DNA from: Owenia fusiformis
Taxonomy: Eukaryota > Annelida > Polychaeta > Sabellida > Oweniidae
Assembly: GCA_903813345.2 (NCBI GenBank)
Contig: CAIIXF020000005.1
Span: 27,843,375 to 27,903,374 of the forward strand
Direction of reading: 5' to 3'
DNA length: 60,000 nt
Position numbers and translations under genes: made by a program
Shown: positions 23,851 through 33,842 of the stretch, in pieces
Numbering within the stretch: position 1 is the first letter of the stretch
Layout of the letters: every line of letters starts with the position of its first letter
The notes under the pieces: generated by a model
The model's database searches: none
What the model saw: only the letters and a program-made list of their open reading frames with translations
Told to the model about the DNA's origin: nothing

Positions 23851-24146
23851 TTATGTTTGGCGAAATTGATTCGCTTTTACCTCAAAATGTCGAGGACATT
23901 TTCTTGATCTATATATCATGCCGAGGACCCCCAAATTTTCTTCGGATCATTAAGGACTACTTGACCTTGACGAGGGCTCATTCGGTTTAGACATCGGTTT
24001 TAAACTTCCATCGCAGTATTTTTGCTCTTCGCGTCATGCCGAATATCTCCCAGGTTTTATAAGGAGATTCACTTCCAATTCCTTGAAAGTGTTCCGAGTT
24101 AACTAGTGTCCGGGTTGAATTGGAACTCGCTTGAAAGATGTACATG

Positions 24147-24797
24147 TACAAATATGAAGTATGATTATGGAATAAGCTTAGATGATGCTAAAATCCCTCT
24201 TTTGCAGCACAGAATGAAATGCATTTAAACATGTTCATTGATGCAAGTTTGAAGCATGACTACGGAATGAGCTTGGATGATGCTAATTTCCCTCTTTTAA
24301 GCACAGAATGAAATGCATTTAAATATGTACAAGATGCAAATATGAAGCATGACTACGGAATAAGCTTAGATGATGCTAAAATCCCTCTTTGAAGCACAGA
24401 ATGAAATGCATTTAAACATGTACAAGATGCAAGTATGAAGCATGGCTACGGAATAAGCTTAGATGATGCTAAAATCCCTCTTTGAAGCACAGAATGAAAT
24501 GCATTTAAACATGTGCAAGATGCAAGTATGAAGCATGGCTACGGAATAAGCTTAGATGATGCTAAAATCCCTCTTTGAAGCACAGAATGAAATGCATTTA
24601 AACATGTACAAGATGCAAGTATGAAGCATGACTACGGAATACGCTTAGATGATGCTAATTTCCCTCTTTGAAGCACAGAATGAAATGCATTTAAACATGT
24701 ACGAGATGCAAATATGAAGCATGACTATGGAATAAGCTTAATAGATGATGCTAATTTCCCTCTTTTACAACACAGAATGAAATGCATTTAAACAAAC
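24147..24797 (+). repeat. Tandem array, 93-bp unit, 7 copies
   Basis: Unit starts step exactly by 93 at 24147, 24240, 24333, 24426, 24519, 24612 and 24705. Each holds ATGAAGCATG, CTACGGAATAAGCTTAGATG, ATCCCTCTTT, AGCACAGAATGAAATGCATT and TAAACATGTAC. The last unit has a 3-base insertion. No coding reading is supported. The unit contains a CATGTAC word common in the window. Confidence 0.95.
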
Positions 24798-25396
24798 TCC
24801 ACACAAATTATTTTATATTTTTAAGTCAACCACTACAAATATTTAGGAATGCTTTTTGATTAGCAAAACATAGAGGAGTTTCTAGGTATAGCTTTGAAAT
24901 TTCGCTAATTCTCGCTTTTTCGTAATCTTTATTCAGCAACTCCCATATTTGGGAGGATATATGTAACCTTTGTGATTCATAATCGGAAGATGTGACCCAC
25001 AGATCGACTCCTAATATGCAAGAATCATAATCAAAGAATTGATCTTGTTAGACGCTTAAATGATTTTGATATATCTCCATGCTCTATGTATTGTCTTCAC
25101 CCATCAACCTCACGATTGACGTAATTATTGGTGATGGGGCATATGTTTTTGGATGGCAGGATAACCTTATATATTCCGACAGAAAATCCAAACAATTTTC
25201 GAGAAGTATACAGACTTTTAATCTGTCACAAAAATGTTTTTAGTATTGCATGCATCTAATATCAGACACGCACAGTAGAAAGTGCAAATGCTTTAAATAA
25301 TAATGAACATCCAAATAAATAATGGATAAATAAAGCAAAAAAAATCTCAGAGGAACTCTTACTATCTTTCATGCAAAAAAGATGTTCAACAAAAAC
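24798..25396. other. Unassigned spacer between two tandem arrays
   Basis: No gene or repeat is seen. Confidence 0.4.
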
Positions 25397-26674
25397 GATG
25401 TCTAATACTCCTTCCTTATATTTCAGGAACCATTGTCACATTCCAAAGTCACAAGACAATGGGGCATTCTCATCAGAGACTTAAGTCATAGGAATACATG
25501 TTGAACAACAACAAACGATGTCCAACATTCCTTCCTTATATTTCAGGAACCATTGTCACATTCCAAAGTCACAAGACAATGGGACATTCTCATCAGGGAC
25601 TTAAGTCATAGGAATACATGTTGAACAACAAAACACGATGTCCAACATTCCTTCCCTATATTTTAGGAACCATTGTCACATTCCAAAGTCACAAGACAAT
25701 GGGGCATTCTCATCAGAGACTTAAGTCATAGGAATACATGTTGAACAACAACAAACGATGTCCAACATTCCTTCCCTATATTTCAGGAACCATTGTCACA
25801 TTCCAAAGTCACAAGACAATGGGGCATTCTCATCAGAGACTAAAGTCATAACAATAGATGTTGAACAACAACAAACGATGTCCAACATTCCTTCCCTATA
25901 TTTTAGGAACCATTGTCACATTCCAAAGTCACAAGACAATGGGGCATCCTCATCAGAGACTAAAGTCATAACAATAGATGTTGAACAACAAAAACCATGT
26001 CCAACATTCCTTCCCTATATTTCAGGAACCATTGTCACATTCCAAAGTCACAAGACAATGGGGCATCCTCATCAGAGACTTAAGTCATAGGAATACATGT
26101 TGAACAACAACAAACGATGTCCAACATTCCTTCCCTATATTTTAGGAACCATTGTCACATTCCAAAGTCACAAGACAATGGGGCATTCTCATCAGAGACT
26201 TAAGTCATAGGAATACATGTTGAACAACAACAAACGATGACCAACATTCCTTCCCTATATTTTAGGAACCATTGTCACATTCCAAAGTCACAAGACAATG
26301 GGGCATTCTCATCAGAGACTTAAGTCATAGGAATACATGTTGAACAACAAAAACCATGTCCAACATTCCTTCCCAATATTTTAGGAACCATTTTCACATT
26401 TCAAAGTCACAAGACAATGGGGCATTCTCATCAGAGACTTAAGTCATAGGAATACATGTTGAACAACAACAAACGATGTCCAACATTCCTTCCCTATATT
26501 TCAGGAATCATTGTCACATTCCAAAGTCACAAGACAATGGGGCATTCTCATCAGAGACTTAAGTCATAGGAATACATGTTGAACAACAACAAACGATGTC
26601 CAACATTCCTTCCCTATATTTTAGGAACCATTGTCACATTCCAAAGTCACAAGACAATGGGGCATTCTCATCAG
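25397..26674 (+). repeat. Tandem array, 120-bp unit, ~10.7 copies
   Basis: Units begin at 25397, 25517, 25637, 25757, 25877, ~25997, ~26116, ~26236, ~26355, ~26475 and 26595, with some units 119 bp. Each carries CATTCCTTCCCTATATTT, AGGAACCATTGTCACATTCC, AAAGTCACAAGACAATGGGG, CATTCTCATCAGAGAC and TGTTGAACAACAA. A 110-residue frame (25758-26090) opens only because 120 is divisible by three and two units lack the usual stop. Most units contain stops, so it is not coding. The last unit is cut by the insertion at 26675. Confidence 0.95.
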
Positions 26675-27535
26675 TCAATATGGTACAACGAAAATGGGAC
26701 TTCTGCGCATGTTAACATTTTTCGTCAAAACTCAACTTTTGTTCAAGTTGATACGATTGTCTTTCGAACTAGAGACTTACCTCATTTGAAAGATCATAAA
26801 AGACTTTATCTATACTGAAAATCTTAGATCCAAACATAGTAGAATACGCCATCAGTCCGCATTTGATTTTTTGAAGTGAGTTTCGTAGATCGTCAGATTT
26901 CTCCGACTGATATCGGGTTATCTCAAACTGGTTCGTTTATAAATACGAATTTGTTTACCGTTGTAAGGCCCATGCGCAAAATTGATTTATAAACCTTATT
27001 GGTTGATGGTTTTTCTCCTGCGCATGCGTGAAGTCTGATGAACACTTATGACGAAGACCGGAGCAAACATTACTAGCTCTTGAACGAAATTCCAAGATTC
27101 AGGTCATTTCGCCGTGTTTGCTAAGCGTGTATACGTGAATGACAAGCTGTTTTGAGTAGATCGGGTACCTGTTTTAGACACAACATTGATTTAGCTTGAC
27201 ATTGATGTGCACATTGGCACTTTTGAGCATGTTAATACAAGTTTTTACACTCTTAGCACGAGACGGGTTTTCGAAAAATCTGTTATCTGATTCACTCGAT
27301 TATCGTATGGATATGTATTTCTGCTGACATTTCAACACCACATCACATAGAATTACGATGCAGAATGATAATAAAACACAAAACAACTACTAAATTCCAC
27401 TTGTTATTTCACAGGAGGTAAAAATGCAAACTGCCTAGATTCTTTGTAAGGGTCGTCAGACATCGGATTGGCCGCCATATTTGAAATGAAAATATCACTA
27501 AATAAAGGTCTGCGCATGCCTCAACATTTCGACTG
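26675..27535. mobile_element. 861-bp insertion splitting the 120-bp array
   Basis: The array unit is interrupted after CATTCTCATCAG (26674) and resumes with TCATCAGAGAC at 27536. TCATCAG is therefore present on both sides (26668-26674 and 27536-27542). Two parsings fit: a 7-bp target duplication TCATCAG; or an element with CAGTC...GACTG ends (26672-27535) and a 4-bp duplication TCAT. Removing the insert restores a normal unit. The interior is unique here, with GCGCATG words at several places and no recognisable coding sequence. A non-autonomous DNA transposon is likely. Confidence 0.7.
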
Positions 27536-28026
27536 TCATCAGAGACTAAAGTCATAACAATAGATGTTGAACAACATAAACCATGTCCAACATTCCTTCC
27601 CAATATTTTAGGAACCATTGTCACATTCCAAAGTCACAAGACAATGGGGCATTCTCCTCAGAGACTAAAGTCGTAACAATACATGTTGAACAACAAAAAC
27701 ATTGTCTAACGCTCAACCCCTTTTCATGAACCATTAACATAATTCAAAGTCACAAGACTATGATAGATTTCAACCGAATGAAGTCAAAACAATGTTGAAC
27801 AACAAAAACAATGTCTAACGCTCAACCCCTTTCCATGAACCATTAACATAATTCAAAGTCACAAGACTATGATAGATTTCAACCGAATGAAGTCAAAACA
27901 ATGTTGAACAACAAAAACAATGTCTAACGCTCAACCCCTTTTCATGAACCATTAACATAATCCAAAGTCACAAGACTATGATGGATTTCAACCGAATGAA
28001 GTCATAACAATGTTGAACAACAAAAA
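27536..28026 (+). repeat. Continuation of the 120-bp array with derived 109-bp units
   Basis: After the insertion the interrupted unit is completed. One more 120-type unit follows (~27582-27700), then three units starting at 27703, 27812 and 27921 with a 109-bp period. The derived unit keeps AAAGTCACAAGAC, ATGTTGAACAACAA and GAACCATT but replaces the rest (TGTCTAACGCTCAACCCC). The 109-bp units look like an older subfamily at the array edge. Confidence 0.9.
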
Positions 28027-29757
28027 CTATTATATATGGATACTATCTAGTATTCATATAATACAGAACAATCAATGTCAAACGATATGAGACAGACAAA
28101 ATCCAATATCTAAATCCATAATAATGCAACGCTGTTAATTAACAAATCACTCGGATGGTGCGCAAAATAGCAGCATTACATTATCAAAAATGTACGTTGA
28201 TCAAGTGACATATCAATCTTGGAAATTAAAATTATCGGTTCAGTGGTACATCATAGAATGCAACATAATGATGTTATACTATAGCGTTTACTATGATCAT
28301 TCCTGCGTCCAATGGATCTGATTTAGATCATGTTTTCACATAATGTATTGTCTTGTCAGTTTTTGACACCTTAAATGACAAGCTGAACATTCCGCTCTTC
28401 AAATGCGACTTTGACCCATTTTATTCTGATTTCAGATGATACTGTTAATGAGTTTCCCAATAGTTGGTGGCCTAATTGTGTTCGTTAATTTAACATTCAC
28501 ATCATCCATGCATGTCATCATAAATCAATTTCAAATTCCAACCATAAATCTTACCTACTCTCCTGAATCAAATATTTAATGACGCAAATACATTCTAGAC
28601 CTCGTAAAAATTGTAAATGGAAAAATTCAATCCAATTATGTAATTCTATCTAACACTGTCACTGAATAGATTCTTCATTTCGGAACATAAGACAAACTGT
28701 AGGCAATTATACATCAATCTTGTAACTATAGTAGTTTATGAGACCTTGAAATCTAAATTATATGACTATTTGGTTATGATTCTAGACTGATCGGCGAGTC
28801 TCTCTTCGTCGGGGGCTGAAGGTGATGAATGGTATATCTAATCATGCTCATCAAATTAGTAGCACTAGTTGGACGACACTTGCGTAATTGAATCCAAAAC
28901 CTTGACATTGACGATTGATATAACGATAAGAAAAGTTCAAGGTAGCATGAAGAATGATATTAGCCTTACCACTGAACCAAAACTATCGCGTGAAATTGTA
29001 TTTACTTAATGGCTATTGGTTTATGAATGGTATTGGCATAGTTTAAATGTCAGAATTGTGTTGAAGGATATGATTTTGATATTCTGTTCAGCCGAACTAA
29101 AAAGCTTGTTATCCATCTCTTGCATGACTAGCCATACTACTTGCTTATATTTGAACCCATTTTAACATAATTCTGAGACTATGATGCTAAAAGGTTCAAC
29201 TAAAAATGTCACACTGGCCAATTTTAATTCAAAATATTTATAAATCTATATTTTAGTTAAGATGTCTCTCAACCTCAAAGAGATTCAATAGAATATGAAT
29301 AATTTATCCAGAAAATTGTTGAAAGGGGTTGGCATGAAAGCTATTTTGAAACCTTAAATTCAATGCAATGGTCTTGAGAACGGTTCTTCATTTTTGATAA
29401 TAACATGGCGTTTGATAATACCCGCCTGCCTTCCAAAGTCACCTATGCATATATAACCATGAACTATACAGTTTTGCAAAGCTGATGAAATTCGTTCTGG
29501 ACTTGTGCTTTCCATGAAGATCTTTTTCATGTATGTCAAAGAGATGAGCATGCTATTTTTTAATCCATTGACCATTGACTTCTTGGTGGTTCTTTTCAAT
29601 GATAAATAAAGTTTTACTTCAAAATATTTTTTTAAATCTAAAAGATGGCGATGGAGGGGTCATTATGAAAACAGTTAAGACCAATAATATGAGAGACATT
29701 AATTGAAACTAGAAGTTAATCTAGAAATGAATTTATTAAATGGATTTCCTTTTACAG
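28027..29757. other. Unassigned DNA, ~1.7 kb
   Basis: No gene or repeat is supported. The minus-strand frame at 29360-29599 has no recognisable motif. Confidence 0.4.
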
Positions 29758-29843
29758 GATTTAATATAGCCTTGCCTAAGTCGGTATTTTTTACTTATCC
29801 GATCTTGAATTATTACCGACTTGGGCAAGGCTAGATTTAATAT
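29758..29843. mobile_element. 66-bp hairpin element with 10-bp flanking direct repeat
   Basis: AGCCTTGCCTAAGTCGGTA (29768-29786) pairs with TACCGACTTGGGCAAGGCT (from 29814), a ~19-bp stem with one wobble and a ~27-base loop. The same 10 bases GATTTAATAT flank it at 29758-29767 and 29834-29843, like a target duplication of Mutator-type length. A miRNA-like hairpin is an alternative reading, but the flanking duplication favours a tiny transposed element. Confidence 0.6.
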
Positions 29844-29949
29844 CTAATTTAGATATATGTCTAGGAAAATGAACCATATTTTCCTTTCTTGTTTGCTTAT
29901 TTAAATTTGATACATGAATGGGTAATACATATACGAATGTTTTTTTAGT

Positions 29950-30240
29950 CCTTGAATAAAAGAATAAAGTTCCATATATGGAAATATAGCATATATGCAC
30001 ATATACCTAAAGCGTTTGACACTATTATTATTTTGACTCTAAGCTTGAACATCATGGTATATGAGGCACAACGTTGGATAATATTTAAATTATCTTCGAA
30101 TGGACAAGATAGTCTAGATTTTAATAGTGTATAATCAGATCTAAAGAATTTTCCCATGGGGTTCCTCAGGGCTCTGTCTCGGTACTCTTATTGTTTATTA
30201 CATCCATGGTGATCTCTATTATGTCCCTTGTTAAGCTGGT
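29950..30240 (+). pseudogene. Reverse transcriptase relic of a non-LTR retrotransposon
   Basis: In a plus frame KAFDT (30009-30023) matches the conserved motif around the first catalytic Asp of LINE reverse transcriptases. About 45 codons on, in another frame, HGVPQGSV (30157-30180) matches the invariant G-V-P-Q-G-S motif and is followed by hydrophobic LLLFI. Between them, pieces such as LEHHGI and LSSNGQDSLDFNSV fit the usual spacing but need frame changes and pass through stops. The downstream Y-x-D-D motif is absent. This is a dead, frameshifted fragment. A Jockey/CR1-like family is possible, but not resolved. Confidence 0.65.
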
Positions 30241-30259
30241 GTCAAACAAATAAGTTTCA

Positions 30260-31664
30260 CTGTAATAAAAGACTGCATGAGGTCATTGATATGATAAATA
30301 TGACAAGGATGCAGCTTTAAAGAGTAAAACGACTGAGTTCCTTGCTGTTAAAGTCTATCTAGTATTGGATAAGATTTAAACTTTGAAACATATTGAAAAT
30401 ACATTTACTATTTTACGCTTATACTGTTATTTTATTACATTTTTTGGGACGTAATATTATGAACTACAAAATATATCTAGCTTAATGCAGATCTATATAA
30501 TCAAAACCCACTTTTCTTAACATGTTGATTCATATATAGCCTTAGCGCGCGTGCATATGATAACCATTGACTTCATCATTGCAATGTGGTAAATAACCGA
30601 GGCATAGAAACACATGCCATTAGTTAGATTGTGTACTACCTGGTGTGATATTGAGTTGGTTCCAAATTTGTTTTGATCTATGTTTAATAGAAATACGCAT
30701 AATTTCAACTCTAGATATAATGATAATATTGTGGAGACAAATGTAGGCAATTCATGTAATTGAACGCATTGGAACTTCAACATAACACTAAACAATGCCC
30801 AATTCTATCTAGCTTTGCAAAAATATCGTCTTCAAATTGTAATGCACCCGACTGGTTAATATTTAATGAGGATTTCTATATACATACACCCGGCTCAGTT
30901 TTGCAATATACTAGTATTCTGTATTGGACGACAGAAATGTAGAATTGACACATTTTGCTTGCATTGACTAGTTATGTCACCATCAAAAGTGTTGACATAT
31001 TGTTGGAGTCTCGAACTTGGGTCTGTCGTTCGGCGTATGTAACAAATGACAGGTGGTGACATTTTACCATGTTAATGCATTGTTTCAAATTTTAAGACCT
31101 TCAAAATAGATGTCATTGTATGGATACGGTTTGAAGGATGATTATGACATCAACAGTACTATCTAGAAAACATAATATTTATTTTAATGGAGGGTATTTA
31201 ATGTCATATTTCATTTTGTATTGGATGTCATAATACGTTATATTATCGCCAGGTTATGCTCTTCATGCTCACTCAACCTGTCCTTTCCCATGTCAGGTCA
31301 TAACATTATTTCGTAAGATGATACGTAAAGTTTGCAAGACTTGTTTGTTTTAAAGTTATCATTACGATCTAGTTCGTCCTGAATATACTATAATAATATT
31401 GTCACAGTGCTATACAATTCGTATATAACGATTGCGTGAAGGTTAACTTTTCCCATCAGGACTTGGAAACTCAGTTCTCAAAGGTGACCACAAAAAGATG
31501 TATGCGCCTAATTGGCCTCATTTTAAACAATGGTCATCCATTTTATTCAATTAGCTTTATTTGGAAAATTGGTACGCTACAATTTATCCCTTTATAGTTT
31601 TAAGATTCGCCCCTGTAATTTATGGCAAGTTGCTACTTCAGCATAGTTGGTTAGGATCAGACTT
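30260..31664. other. Unassigned DNA, ~1.4 kb
   Basis: No gene is supported. Short overlapping frames at 30517-30942 on both strands show no motif. Confidence 0.4.
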
Positions 31665-32564
31665 CACTGGGGGGTATCGTGATGCAACAACACCGTGTTG
31701 TTGCATCAAGATGGCCAAGCTTAAGCTTCCGGTGAGGTGATAGATTTTCGCAAGATATTTTGTTTTTCAATTTTAAACCCATTTCTAGGACGAGTTTCTC
31801 GATAACCATACACGTGCAGTTAGCGCACTATCTATATTTTAAAATAGTGCCTTTGATATACATGTAGCATCATCCAAAAGCGATAAATAGACGGTTTTAG
31901 TTCCTCACTATTGATGCAACAACATCACTATGTAATGTTTATTATCAATGATGCAAAAACACCAATGAGCTGATGCAACAACGCCAAAGTCTTTATCAAA
32001 GTTAAAAGGATGGGCAAGCCAAACGATATACATAGTAATAGTATTTAATCACATATTATGATATTGTAGTATATGTAAGTTTAATAAAATGTTAATCAAT
32101 TTCTAAATCACATCATAACAGACACAAACGTGGTCCCAATTCTGGAGACCGGTGTTCGGAGGCTTATGTTCGGAGGATATCCCAAATCTTGAAACTACTT
32201 TGAACTAGATAACTTAAACGTAAAAAGGCTGGTCGCCCAATTCGTTCGAATCCCAATTTCCCAAGTTCAAACCCTATTTGTCAGGAATGCGTAGAATAAA
32301 TCATCGCGTTGATTGGTTATTGAATAAAATAGATTTCCCGTTTAGCCGTGTTTATTGGAAATATTACTTTTAGCTTTTTACACTTTTCATGTTTTGGTCA
32401 AGTCAATATTTCTGATTTTGGTCTGATTTTATTTACAAAGAACTAATATAATTATGGAAAGTCAACAGATATCATCAGTCATTGGTGTGTTCGGGACAAA
32501 TCTGGTTTCAGGATATCTATCCAGTTAAAGATTCACAAAAAAAGAAATTATGAAGAAAATTGAA

Positions 32565-32852
32565 TTATCTAACTTTTTGTACGTACGCTGAGTGTTCAGC
32601 TTACTTTTTGAATAAAAAGTTACAGAAAATCCTTTTCGCCTCCCGTGTTACTTTTTAAACCTGAAGAAACGTATCAATTTTTTATTCAATAAAGTTAGCA
32701 AATTCAATGGACTACCTAACTTGTATTTTTACAAGAACTCGGATGGATGAATTTTCTGTCATATGACTTGCGGCAAACCTACCATTTCCCATTGGTTTAC
32801 ATGGGAATGTCGATTTTCAAAAATTCATTAGATTTATCATCAATTTAAGTAA
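32565..32852 (-). repeat. Fragment related to the MITE interior at 44740-45090
   Basis: On the opposite strand this matches the centre of the element at 44548-45422. Shared words are CCTGAAGAAAC, AAAGTTAGCAAATTCAAT, ACTCGGATGGATG, GGCAAACCTACCATTTCCCA and ATGGGAATGTCGATTTTCAA. It lies inside the long-inverted-repeat element, so one repeat family is nested in or was captured by another. Confidence 0.7.
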
Positions 32853-32941
32853 AGATATTTTATCTTAAACGTTTATTAATTATTATGTCGACTACTCATT
32901 TAAGGGGGCCTGGTGTTAAATCTGAGTGCCTAGATGTAAAA
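32849..32941 (+). repeat. Second copy of the 90-bp dispersed repeat
   Basis: It is nearly identical to 21054-21155 and in the same orientation. Its end coincides with the inner edge of the right arm of the surrounding element. Confidence 0.7.
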
Positions 32942-33179
32942 TGCAAACCGTGAATTAATCGCTTCTTGATGATGCTACATGTATACCAATGGCAGTTATT
33001 TGAAACATAGATCGTGCACTATATAACTGTACGTGTATGGTTATTGAGAAACTCGTCTTAGAAATGGGTTTAGATTGGGAAAACAAAATATCTTACGAAA
33101 ATATATTCCCGGAAGGCTGGCCATATTGATGCAACAACACGGCGTTGTTGCATCATGATACCCCCAGTGAAACTTTTGA

Positions 33180-33300
33180 TCTAAGGGTCCCGGGTTCGAT
33201 TCCTACACGGGGTGTTGCACTATGCTCGGCAGTTTGTCGTACCCTCTGGGCGCCCTCTGGTCATTGCTTTGGAGGGCATCGGTTGGATCATGCATGGTGA
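33180..33300 (+). pseudogene. Probable tRNA-derived SINE fragment
   Basis: GGTCCCGGGTTCGATTCC (from ~33186) contains a B-box consensus and is followed by ACACGGGGTGTTGCAC. In my knowledge this resembles the start of the conserved body of several invertebrate SINEs. There is no A-box or A-tail, so it is a fragment. It abuts the right end of the element at 31665-33169. Confidence 0.35.
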
Positions 33301-33605
33301 CAAAAGAAAGTGCCACCCACATCATGTTAAATGACTTCTTCGTTTATATGATTCCTGGCTTTCTTTTTTTGCAAAGTAAAACTAAACTTCATGGAGCAAC
33401 TCCAAAAGAAGTTTCAGATGACTATCTCAACTGGATACGCTTTCATGAGCGTTATACGTTTTTCTGTAAATGTCAGGCACACCTGGATTCCATGGGTAAG
33501 GTTTTTGACAACCCTAATTCATTCCCCGCAGAAATGGCCCAGAACTTTCTTGTGATCTTTATCTTCAGGTGTTCTATCGTTTGGGGGCTTGTTACATACA
33601 AATGA
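33222..33605 (+). pseudogene. Unrecognised 127-residue open frame; likely decayed coding remnant
   Basis: The frame opens in SINE-like sequence at 33222, so its ATG is unlikely to be a real start. From about residue 35 it gives FVYMIPGFLFL, then LHGATPKEVSDDYLNWIRFHE. The stretch at 33342-33440 has an inverted partner at 33740-33842. In the matching frame that partner reads LHGATLQEVSDDKINYVDFYD before a stop. The two share codon-level similarity past the region of near-identical DNA, which hints that the ancestor was coding. No known domain is recognised. A fragment of an unknown transposon protein or a duplicated exon are both possible. Confidence 0.3.
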
Positions 33606-33739
33606 TCTACCCCTAGAGATAAACATCTTGAGGGGTTTATGTCAGGCGAATGTGGTCAATAACTTTGCCAGTAGAATCCAGAAGTGTGCTCGCAATGGAA
33701 TGGACGACATTTAGATCACACCTTGTATATTGTAACCAT

Positions 33740-33842
33740 CATAAAAGTCCACATAATTGATCTTGTCATCTGAAACTTCTTGTAGAGTTGCTCCATGAAG
33801 TATTGTTTAAATGTGCAAAAAATATGTCAGGAATCATATATA
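33740..33842 (-). repeat. Inverted partner of 33342-33440
   Basis: On the minus strand it shares TATATGATTCCTG, ACTTCATGGAGCAACTC and AAGAAGTTTCAGATGAC with the plus-strand copy ~340 bases upstream. It has a one-base deletion that changes frame part way through. Confidence 0.65.

Larger units (their letters stand above)
31665..33169. mobile_element. Long-terminal-inverted-repeat element, copy 1 (1505 bp)
   Basis: It starts CACTGGGGGGTATCGTGATG and ends with the inverted GATACCCCCAGTG. Arms: left ~31665-32010, right ~32941-33169. Close to each tip lies a 27-base palindrome (31681-31707, perfect; 33128-33154, one mismatch) built from GATGCAACAACAC and its complement. The left arm holds three more variants of the half-site near 31913, 31950 and 31972; the right arm ends before that cluster. 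The interior carries sequence related to the MITE at 44548-45422 (inverted, 32565-32852) and the 90-bp repeat (32849-32941), so it is mosaic. The flanks AGACTT and AAACTT only hint at a 5-bp duplication. No transposase is seen. Confidence 0.75.

Noticed and set aside
25758-26090. 110-residue repetitive protein in the 120-bp array
   Set aside because: Only two to three units lack the stop found in most units, so the frame is an accident of the period.
24147-28026. CRISPR array
   Set aside because: Units are tandem without unique spacers, far too long, and the DNA is eukaryotic in character.
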